The translations under genes and the position numbers were made by a program. A stretch of 64,000 nt of DNA from an uncultured Bacteroidales bacterium (GTDB lineage Bacteria; Bacteroidota; Bacteroidia; Bacteroidales; WCHB1-69): the NCBI GenBank assembly GCA_905233625.1, contig CAJOFJ010000005.1, forward strand, positions 126,119 to 190,118, written 5' to 3'. Positions 57,361 through 64,000 of the stretch are shown here, piece by piece (the stretch's first letter is position 1; the number at the start of each line of letters is the position of its first letter). The notes beneath the pieces are model-generated. The model was not told where the DNA came from and did no database searches. It saw only the letters and a program-made list of their open reading frames with translations.

Positions 57361-58254
57361 CTAATAATAGATATACGTTCTTATTCTTTTGTATTGTAAT
57401 TTTTTGTTTTTGTATCTTGTTTCGGATGTCCAGTTTTTCTGCGGATCATATCCCGCATAGTCATACTGTTCTTTGTTATGGTGCAGGCGGTCTTCGAACA
57501 ACACTTTTTTTATAGCGCCATCCTCGCGGTACTGGGTGTAAGTATATTCGATCAAGTCGTTTTCGCCTTTGAAAGCTCTGCGGTTCACTTCGTCGCCATA
57601 ATTATCATACTCAATGGTCACATACTTGAACAACTTGCCTGAGGGTTCGAACTCATCGATGCGAGTCAGCAGCCCCTGGGCATTGTATTGGGAGGTATTG
57701 CGCACCGCATAGCCGTCGTAATGGCGCACCATTTCTATCACATTCCCCTCTCCGTCGGTCTTATAACTTGTTTGCTGCATCAAAGAATCGTCGATATACA
57801 CTTTTTCCGCGGAGAGGAAATCATTCATATCGTACTCAAAGCGGCATATTACAGTATCGGCTTCCCCCGGATAGAACTCTTTCCAATAGTCGACACGGGC
57901 ATCGGGATGATAGGCAAACAAGCGCACGACCAGGGTATCCCTTTGGGGAGTCATTTTGCAATAATCCAAGAGATAACCATCGGGACTATAGTGTTGCAGC
58001 ATCAGGCTCACGGTGTCGAAGGACAGTGTATCCAGAGTGAGAGTATCATTCTGTGAAACAGGTACTTCAGATATCAAAGTATACGTACACAACTCTTTTA
58101 CCTGACCAAAGATATGATTTCTTTGCAGATGATTTTTCTGGGCATCGGGAACAATGACAATCTCCGACGGCTTTTGTCGGCAAGCCGACAAAAGGAGCAG
58201 CGACAGCAGCAGTGTCGGCCAAAGCATTGTAAAAACTGTTCCCCTACCCTTCAT
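57361..58254 (-). CDS. Unknown lipoprotein with YD-like repeats
   Basis: Lipoprotein of 297 residues from ATG 58254 (MLWPTLLLSLLLLSACRQKP lipobox). The ORF-track TTG start two codons upstream abuts the hutU stop and is less likely. The mature part has short tyrosine-rich repeats resembling RHS/YD or MORN-like units (QHYSPDGYLLDYCKM, SQYNAQGLLTRIDEF, TYTQYREDGAIKKVLFE, QYDYAGYDPQKNW). The role is unknown. It sits 6 bp after hutU, and the DUF5606 gene follows 19 bp downstream. Confidence 0.65.
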   Translation of the reverse strand: MKGRGTVFTMLWPTLLLSLLLLSACRQKPSEIVIVPDAQKNHLQRNHIFGQVKELCTYTLISEVPVSQNDTLTLDTLSFDTVSLMLQHYSPDGYLLDYCKMTPQRDTLVVRLFAYHPDARVDYWKEFYPGEADTVICRFEYDMNDFLSAEKVYIDDSLMQQTSYKTDGEGNVIEMVRHYDGYAVRNTSQYNAQGLLTRIDEFEPSGKLFKYVTIEYDNYGDEVNRRAFKGENDLIEYTYTQYREDGAIKKVLFEDRLHHNKEQYDYAGYDPQKNWTSETRYKNKKLQYKRIRTYIYY

Positions 58255-58260
58255 AGTCAA

Positions 58261-60261
58261 TTATTTCACAAGGTCATCAATCAACTGATCATCAGCGATA
58301 TTGGCGATAGTCACCTTCAGATTCGGGTTCAGGCTCATGGCTCGTTTGATTGCGAACATAGCACCATCGTTGCGGGCCCATGCGCGGCGGGCGATGCCGT
58401 TGTTGACATCCCAATAAAGCATATTTTGCAGACGGCGCTCAGCCTCTTCGCTACCATCGAGCAGCATGCCGAAGCCACCGTTGATGACTTCGCCCCAGCC
58501 TACGCCACCACCATTGTGGATAGACACCCAGGTAGCGCCGCGGAAAGAGTCACCAATGACATTCTGTACGGCCATATCAGCGGTGAAGGAAGAGCCATCA
58601 TAAATATTGGAAGTTTCTCTGAAAGGAGAATCGGTACCGGAAACATCGTGATGGTCGCGGCCCAGCACCACCGGAGCGGTCAGCTTGCCCGACTTGATAG
58701 CATCGTTAAAGGCCTTGGCGATTTTGATACGGCCTTCGGCATCGGCATAGAGAATACGGGCCTGGGAGCCCACCACCAGTTTGTTGGCTTTTGCGCCTCT
58801 GATCCAAGTGATGTTGTCGCTCATTTGCTGCTGTATTTCAGCAGGTGAATTCTTCATGATTTCGTCCAGCACTTCCATAGCCAGATGATCGGTAACCTCC
58901 AGATCTTCGGCCTTGCCGGAAGTACAAACCCAGCGGAAAGGTCCGAATCCATAGTCGAAGCACATGGGTCCCATGATATCCTGAACGTATGAGGGATAGC
59001 GGAAAGTACCGTCCTCTTTGAGGATATCAGCACCGGCACGACTGGATTCCAGGAGGAAGGCATTACCATAGTCGAAGAAATACATACCTTCGGCAGCCAG
59101 CTTATTGACAGCGGCCACATGGCGGCGCAAACTGGCCTGAACGGCCTCTTTGAACTTGTCGGGTTCGTCGGCCATCATGCGTTTGGATTCCTCAAATGAA
59201 TATCCCACGGGGTAATAGCCACCTGCCCAAGGATTATGCAGGGAGGTCTGATCGGAACCCAGATCAACCTTGATATGATGTTCCGCGCAATATTCCCACA
59301 GATCCACGATATTGCCTTGGTAAGCGAAAGATTTGGCGATTTTCTGCTGGCGAGCCTCGTTCACCTTGGTCATCAGCACTTCGAGGTCGTCGCAAACCTC
59401 GTCCACCCAACCCTGAACATAACGTTTCTGTGTGGCGGCGGGATTGATTTCAGCGGTTATGGACACCACACCGGCGATGTCACCAGCCTTGGGCTGAGCG
59501 CCCGACATACCACCGAGGCCAGCGGTCACAAACAACTTGCCAGCGGCGCCGCCACCGATTTTACGGCAAGCATTCAGCACCGTGATAGTCGTTCCGTGAA
59601 CGATACCCTGCGGTCCGATATACATATAGGAACCAGCGGTCATCTGACCATACTGGCTCACGCCCAATGCGTTGAATTTTTCCCAATGATCTGGTTTTGA
59701 ATAGTTCGGAATCACCATACCATTGGTCACCACCACTCTGGGCGCATCTTTATGGGAGGGGAACAAGCCCATAGGGTGACCTGAGTACATCACCAAGGTC
59801 TGCTCATCGGTCATTTCCGACAAATACTTCATCACCAGGCGATACTGAGCCCAGTTCTGAAAAACAGCGCCATTGCCACCGTAAGTGATCAGCTCATGGG
59901 GATGCTGGGCCACTGCGGGATCCAGGTTGTTCTGTATCATCAGCATGATGGCGGCAGCCTGACGACATTTGGCGGGATAATCCTCAATCGGGCGGGCGTA
60001 CATGTCGTAATCCGGGCGAAGACGGTACATATAGATGCGGCCATAGTCGTGCAACTCCTTTAAGAACTCTGGTGCCAGTGTGGCATGCAATGAAGGATCG
60101 AAATAGCGAAGTGCGTTCTTCAGTGCCAGTTTCTTCTCCTTTTTGGTAAGAATATCCTTACGTTTAGGTGCATGGTTAACCGTTGTGTCGTATGGTTTCG
60201 GTGCGGGCAGCGTAGTTGGGATGCCCTGTCTCAAATCATTTTGAAATTCTTGTAAAGTCAT
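58261..60261 (-). CDS. hutU: Urocanate hydratase
   Basis: Converts urocanate to imidazolonepropionate in histidine degradation, using NAD+ as an electrophilic catalyst. Characteristic blocks are LITYGGNGAVFQNWAQYRLV, MYSGHPMGLFPS, QMTAGSYMYIGPQGIVHGT, FVTAGLGGMSGAQPKAG and the catalytic-site region FGPFRWVCTSGKAEDL. 666 residues: longer than the classic 560-residue HutU and matching the long form of Bacteroidetes. No other hut gene lies in the window. Downstream genes are unrelated by function, so the run may be a housekeeping operon. Confidence 0.94.
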   Translation of the reverse strand: MTLQEFQNDLRQGIPTTLPAPKPYDTTVNHAPKRKDILTKKEKKLALKNALRYFDPSLHATLAPEFLKELHDYGRIYMYRLRPDYDMYARPIEDYPAKCRQAAAIMLMIQNNLDPAVAQHPHELITYGGNGAVFQNWAQYRLVMKYLSEMTDEQTLVMYSGHPMGLFPSHKDAPRVVVTNGMVIPNYSKPDHWEKFNALGVSQYGQMTAGSYMYIGPQGIVHGTTITVLNACRKIGGGAAGKLFVTAGLGGMSGAQPKAGDIAGVVSITAEINPAATQKRYVQGWVDEVCDDLEVLMTKVNEARQQKIAKSFAYQGNIVDLWEYCAEHHIKVDLGSDQTSLHNPWAGGYYPVGYSFEESKRMMADEPDKFKEAVQASLRRHVAAVNKLAAEGMYFFDYGNAFLLESSRAGADILKEDGTFRYPSYVQDIMGPMCFDYGFGPFRWVCTSGKAEDLEVTDHLAMEVLDEIMKNSPAEIQQQMSDNITWIRGAKANKLVVGSQARILYADAEGRIKIAKAFNDAIKSGKLTAPVVLGRDHHDVSGTDSPFRETSNIYDGSSFTADMAVQNVIGDSFRGATWVSIHNGGGVGWGEVINGGFGMLLDGSEEAERRLQNMLYWDVNNGIARRAWARNDGAMFAIKRAMSLNPNLKVTIANIADDQLIDDLVK

Positions 60262-60305
60262 ATTTCTGTATTTTTAATCTGTATTTTCTTCATTTCTGAA
60301 AAAGA

Positions 60306-61394
60306 CTACTTCCCGTCATCTTCCGTATCCTCCTCATCATCAGGAGCCTCGATAATATGTTTATATTCCTCCTTACGCTCTTTCCATTTATTGCGGGCAT
60401 ATTGTTGCATATCCTCCACGCTATCGGTCTCGTCAACAATCTCCAGGCCGAAGATGGATTCAATAATATCTTCCAAGGTCACAATACCTGTAAATGAGCC
60501 ATATTCATCCACAATCAAAGCGATATGTTCTTTTTCCCTCAGCAAGGTTTCCCACAACTTGGTCAGGGTTTGCCCTTCCTCGGCCACCACAATCAGGCGT
60601 TTGATATCGGACAGACGGGTGTTGAACTTATCGTTGGCCACGCTTTCGAGCACTTTCTGGCGCAGCACATAGCCCGTTATATGGTCTTCATCATCGTCGG
60701 CATAGACAGGGATACGGGCAAAATGCAGGTAATCTTTATTCTTGTAGAACTCTGCCACGGTCATCTCTTCGGGAGCGATAGAGACAACGGTCTGAGGGGT
60801 CATCACGTCCTCCACCTTCACCGATTCGAGTTTAACGATATTCTGAATAATTTTGTTTTCAGACACTTCGATTTCGCCCTCTTCGGCGGCCATTTCCACC
60901 ATGGCAGACACCTCCTCGCGACTGACGGCAGACTCATGATTTTTTGTACCGATAGCACGAACCAATAATTTAGACAGCAGCACGAAGGGGTACATGATGA
61001 CAATCAGCACCCGCAGGAGCTTAGCCACGGGTATGCACAATTTTCGCCAGTAGGTAGCGCCCAAAGTTTTCGGAATAATTTCAGACAAGATGAGAATCAA
61101 AAGCGTCAAAATTGCAGAACCGAGTCCGAACCATGCATTGCCGAAGACTTCCACCACCTGGGCACCCACACCCGCGGCGCCAATTGTATTGGCAATGGTA
61201 TTCAGAGAGAGAATAGCTGCCAGAGGTTTGTCAATATCATCTTTGTATTTCCGCAATATTTCAGCATTTTTGCGACCTTCTGCCTCCAACATATTGATGA
61301 AAGAAAGTGGTGTGGACAGCAGCACAGACTCCATCAAGGAGCAGAAAAAAGAGACTCCTAAAGCTAAAATCAGATAGAAAAATAATGTTCCCAT
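60306..61394 (-). CDS. CNNM/CorC-type transporter with CBS pair (DUF21)
   Basis: Hemolysin-type/CNNM family membrane protein, often linked to magnesium or cobalt transport. The N-terminal DUF21 domain (about 1-185) has three to four hydrophobic segments (LFFYLILALGVSFFCSLMES, AWFGLGSAILTLLILILSEI, VLIVIMYPFVLLSKLL). A CBS pair follows (SVKVEDVMTPQTVVSIAPEE, IALIVDEYGSFTGIVTLEDI). The usual C-terminal CorC_HlyC domain is missing or very short; the chain ends in an acidic tail after 362 residues. It precedes hutU by 44 bp on the same strand. Confidence 0.88.
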   Translation of the reverse strand: MGTLFFYLILALGVSFFCSLMESVLLSTPLSFINMLEAEGRKNAEILRKYKDDIDKPLAAILSLNTIANTIGAAGVGAQVVEVFGNAWFGLGSAILTLLILILSEIIPKTLGATYWRKLCIPVAKLLRVLIVIMYPFVLLSKLLVRAIGTKNHESAVSREEVSAMVEMAAEEGEIEVSENKIIQNIVKLESVKVEDVMTPQTVVSIAPEEMTVAEFYKNKDYLHFARIPVYADDDEDHITGYVLRQKVLESVANDKFNTRLSDIKRLIVVAEEGQTLTKLWETLLREKEHIALIVDEYGSFTGIVTLEDIIESIFGLEIVDETDSVEDMQQYARNKWKERKEEYKHIIEAPDDEEDTEDDGK

Positions 61395-61414
61395 TTCTTA
61401 TGTCAAAATTCTTG

Positions 61415-61422
61415 CAAAGATA
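61415..61422 (-). promoter_or_regulatory. -7 box (TATCTTTG) for the CNNM gene
   Basis: TAnnTTTG on the minus strand 20 bp upstream of the ATG. It probably also drives hutU and the genes after it. Confidence 0.7.
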
Positions 61423-61434
61423 CGGAAATTTTCA

Positions 61435-61470
61435 ATTAGCAAATTAGTTAATGTGCTAATGTGGTAATTG
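61435..61470. repeat. Octamer array
   Basis: ATTAGCAA, ATTAGTTA, ATGTGCTA, ATGTGGTA: in-phase 8-mers just upstream of the CNNM promoter. Confidence 0.75.
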
Positions 61471-61489
61471 TTTTTTATGCCACCACTGA

Positions 61490-61523
61490 AAAGAAAAAAC
61501 GGGGTGGCGAACCACCCCGTTTT
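61490..61523 (-). terminator. Terminator of the adhesin gene
   Basis: 12-bp perfect stem AAAACGGGGTGG-cgaa-CCACCCCGTTTT. On the minus strand it is followed by TTCTTTTC, downstream of the adhesin stop at 61562. Confidence 0.85.
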
Positions 61524-61525
61524 CA

Positions 61526-61565
61526 ATTACTTATTTGCCAAGTTACCAATTGGCACATTTATTAA
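61526..61565. repeat. Octamer array containing the adhesin stop
   Basis: ATTACTTA, TTTGCCAA, GTTACCAA, TTGGCACA, TTTATTAA. The TAA stop of the minus-strand adhesin (61562-61564) is in the last unit. Confidence 0.78.
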
Positions 61566-64000
61566 TGTTCATCCATAACACATCTGATGCTGTATCCGTT
61601 GCAAGGAGATGATACAGATTCAAGAAGCTTTTCGCAGACGAAATCAATCATCGCACCTGTAGCCATATCATATACCGGATGACAAGTCCAGTAATGTGAA
61701 CTGGTCGTGATGTTCTCAAATCTTCCGGATGCGCAGCTATAGAAACCACCCGGCAATGAGTTGAAGCCAGTAGCATTGGTATTGTCTTCACCTCTAAGCC
61801 AGTATGAAGTGGATCTCAAAGCTGTTGTCGGATAAACATTCAGTTCTTCATAATCAACATCTGACGGCAGATACCAACCTGCAGGACAGATACCCTGGAT
61901 ACGCTGGCCTAAGCTGTATGCGGTTCTGATTGAATCAACCGAACCATAACGCAAAGTATCGGCGGCTGCATACCAATCATACAGGTGACCAAAGATAGCC
62001 ACATTAGACGCTGTATCAGGATAAGTGTCTGAGTAGTAATTCATCACATTGTCGATGTCACGACCGTCGCTGTACTTCGTTGACTTCAGGTTCTCGGTAG
62101 TCCAGCACTTGCAACCGCCACCCAGACGGACAGACGGATAGTGGATACCGTGATAGTCAACAGCATCGGGACAGGTCGGGAAGCTAACCTTGACAATCTG
62201 TTCGCAAGTAAGGCTGTCACCACACAGGCTCTTGGCCACCCATGTTACCACTGTCGTTTCACCTGCCGGATACAGATTATCGGCGGGAGCGTTGTTGGTA
62301 ATAGTAATTTCGCTCATCGGCAGACCTGTATTAGTATGGAATACCGGTGTACCCAGATCCACCAAAGTCAGCGTACATCCGCCATTTCTCAGCACTGTGT
62401 CGATATTGGCGGGACAAATGAAGGTTGTGTTACCCGGGGTAATCACCTCACGAACAGCGATAGTGAAGCTGGTTGTAATGGTATTACCGAGAGCTTCTGT
62501 CACGGTCACCACGTATGTATCAGGTTTCAATGATGACAGGCTGAAGGTGCTGTCGGAAGTACCCATGTAAGTGTCAGTCGTCACATTACCTATAACCGTA
62601 TAGTTATACATCGGGGTTGCCGGTTTACCACCCGTAGCTCTGAGTTTCACGACACCGTCGTTCAAACCTGGGCAAAGCGGTTCGCTTACAGAATCAACCG
62701 TCAATGTCAGGGCATCGTAAACGGTCAGTGTACCCTTCACCATTTCAGGAGCGAAGGTGTAGCAATTCGTCACATCCACGTAGCCGGCGGGAACGGCGTG
62801 CAGACCACTGCGTACCATAGAGCCGTTGAGGCTTTCGTTACGATACACGTGATAGCCCACAACCACATTGTCAACAGAACCCACTTCGGTGATGGTACCT
62901 TCAATCTCAACCACCATGCTGTCGCCCTGTGCGAGAACATCGGTAGGAACATAGGTGAAGCTTGAATCCACCAATGGAGTGCCGTCGTACAGTTTTTGAG
63001 CGCTACCGGCCGTAATGGTAATCACTGTCGGGTTAGCTTTGATCAACAGGCTACTGTCTTTGATGGTGAAGATCACATCCGCAAAGTTGGAATTGGTGTT
63101 GGTAAAGTCGGTAGGCAGGATATTCATCGGATAAGTGCCCACATATCTACCCTTCGCCACAGAATCCTCTTCAACACCTGAATAGTAGAAGTCAGCTGCC
63201 GTATAGAGGCTATTGCTGATAGATACCAGATCATAGCCTGTCACACGCTGTTCGTAACCATCGTAGGTAGTTTCACCACCATGTTCTTTCACGGTCACTT
63301 CAACACCTGTCAACGGGAGCACATGCAACGTATCCACCACTGTGTCGCGGACACCGATATACAGAATATCGTGCTGCAGTGTATAGCTGAAGGTGTTACC
63401 CAGCTTACCGGCTTCAGTGATGCTCGGAGCGTTAGTGATGGTCAGTGTATCGCCGGTAGGCAGTGCGAAGACTGTGTCATTCACAATACCTGTTCCAGTG
63501 ATATATGCATCAGCAAACTTCACAGTATAATGCTTGTAGTTATGAGCTTCGCCATCGTAAGTCCAAGTCTGACCCAGAGATGCGATCTGCAGCGGGTGAG
63601 ACATTGCGTTGATAGCGATAGTTCCAGGAACGAGTGTTACTGCGGAAGCATCGTAATTGGCAGCATTCTCCAACTCATAATCGAAGGTATTGTTGTCCGG
63701 CATATTCTCACTATAATAAGTGATGCTTGCCGGGTTGGTTACAGAAAGGATGTCGCCAGTAGGCAGTTCAAACTTCGTGCTATCGGAAGCCATACGGGCT
63801 ACAGAAGAACCATTGTAGGTCAAGCTATAGCTCGGATAAGTATGAGCTGTACCATCATAGTCAAACACCTGAGTACCTGAAGTAATCACGATTGGCAGAT
63901 TATTGCTTACAATCTTCTGAGTAAAGTTGTATGCCACATCGTAGTTATTGATACCATTATGAGTATTAAATGCTGTAGCGATTACTGAAGAACCGGTAGT
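61562..64000 (-). CDS. Large surface adhesin with MBG/YDG, SprB-like, HYR and FSMP domains (5' partial)
   Basis: The frame is open through the window edge (VIATAFNTHNGINNYDVAYN is upstream of the ORF-track GTG), so the N-terminus is missing. At least 812 residues are visible. From N to C: tandem MBG/YDG-type modules (TQVFDYDGTAHTYPSYSL, QTWTYDGEAHNYKHYTVKF, AQKLYDGTPLVDSSF), a SprB-like repeat (SEPLCPGLNDGVVKLRATGG), an HYR-like module (TFICPANIDTVLRNGGCTL) and a C-terminal FSMP domain (YHGIHYPSVRLGGGCKCWTT to SPCNGYSIRCVMDEH). It is a stalk-like surface protein with an FSMP tip. SprB repeats suggest T9SS export, although no sorting domain is at the C-terminus. The strand pattern repeats every 80-100 residues. 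Confidence 0.82.
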   Translation of the reverse strand, partial: TTGSSVIATAFNTHNGINNYDVAYNFTQKIVSNNLPIVITSGTQVFDYDGTAHTYPSYSLTYNGSSVARMASDSTKFELPTGDILSVTNPASITYYSENMPDNNTFDYELENAANYDASAVTLVPGTIAINAMSHPLQIASLGQTWTYDGEAHNYKHYTVKFADAYITGTGIVNDTVFALPTGDTLTITNAPSITEAGKLGNTFSYTLQHDILYIGVRDTVVDTLHVLPLTGVEVTVKEHGGETTYDGYEQRVTGYDLVSISNSLYTAADFYYSGVEEDSVAKGRYVGTYPMNILPTDFTNTNSNFADVIFTIKDSSLLIKANPTVITITAGSAQKLYDGTPLVDSSFTYVPTDVLAQGDSMVVEIEGTITEVGSVDNVVVGYHVYRNESLNGSMVRSGLHAVPAGYVDVTNCYTFAPEMVKGTLTVYDALTLTVDSVSEPLCPGLNDGVVKLRATGGKPATPMYNYTVIGNVTTDTYMGTSDSTFSLSSLKPDTYVVTVTEALGNTITTSFTIAVREVITPGNTTFICPANIDTVLRNGGCTLTLVDLGTPVFHTNTGLPMSEITITNNAPADNLYPAGETTVVTWVAKSLCGDSLTCEQIVKVSFPTCPDAVDYHGIHYPSVRLGGGCKCWTTENLKSTKYSDGRDIDNVMNYYSDTYPDTASNVAIFGHLYDWYAAADTLRYGSVDSIRTAYSLGQRIQGICPAGWYLPSDVDYEELNVYPTTALRSTSYWLRGEDNTNATGFNSLPGGFYSCASGRFENITTSSHYWTCHPVYDMATGAMIDFVCEKLLESVSSPCNGYSIRCVMDEH

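Overview
The window looks like a chromosomal segment of an anaerobic member of Bacteroidota, most likely Bacteroidales. Supporting signs are at least 20 Bacteroidetes-type -7 boxes (TAnnTTTG) in front of genes, almost no Shine-Dalgarno sequences, a type IX secretion sorting domain, several Fibrobacter-succinogenes-major-paralogous (FSMP, TIGR02145-type) surface proteins, a fused glycogen synthase/phosphorylase, lipid A genes and the oxygen-sensitive class III ribonucleotide reductase. No plasmid, prophage or CRISPR array is visible. Both ends cut genes: a PaaK-family ligase on the left and a surface adhesin on the right.

Layout. 1-7.8 kb: PaaK-like ligase, acyltransferase, secreted alpha/beta hydrolase, NadA, PspC protein, HerA-like ATPase, Mpv17-like membrane protein. 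7.9-18.4 kb: C69 peptidase, nrdD-nrdG behind a cobalamin riboswitch, lpxD / lpxC / AAA NTPase, tRNA-Ser(GCT), zinc peptidase, unknown membrane protein. 18.5-28.5 kb: secreted unknown protein, outer membrane barrel, GH53 enzyme divergent from an AraC regulator, arginine decarboxylase, MscS, MurL-like PP-loop protein, YqgE. 28.6-34.7 kb: lipoprotein, tyrS, NfeD, FloA, split 5'-nucleotidase, YggS. 34.8-39.5 kb: unknown lipoprotein operon and a damaged FSMP gene with a long leader. 39.5-49.6 kb: glycogen fusion, Maf, a REP-associated transposase between its repeats, radical SAM protein, PBP1A, M50-like peptidase. 49.7-54.6 kb: a membrane-spanning Kelch/AraC regulator followed by an operon of three exported proteins. 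54.7-64 kb: an operon from hutU through a lipoprotein, DUF5606 and DUF3352-like proteins to an RsmI-like methyltransferase, a CNNM/CBS transporter and the adhesin.

The most unusual feature is the intergenic DNA. Many gaps are filled with degenerate arrays whose unit length is fixed at 7 bp (less often 8 bp) while the unit sequence changes along the array without losing phase. The clearest one is exactly 18 heptamers (6915-7040) and contains the stop codons of both convergent flanking genes. Many other arrays also contain the neighbouring stop codon and sometimes the last few codons. A second repeat class is hairpin-rich REP-like DNA, one family of which flanks a RAYT-type transposase gene.

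Functional assignments come from reading motifs by eye. No database search was run. Start codons were chosen from promoter positions, signal peptides and ATG preference.
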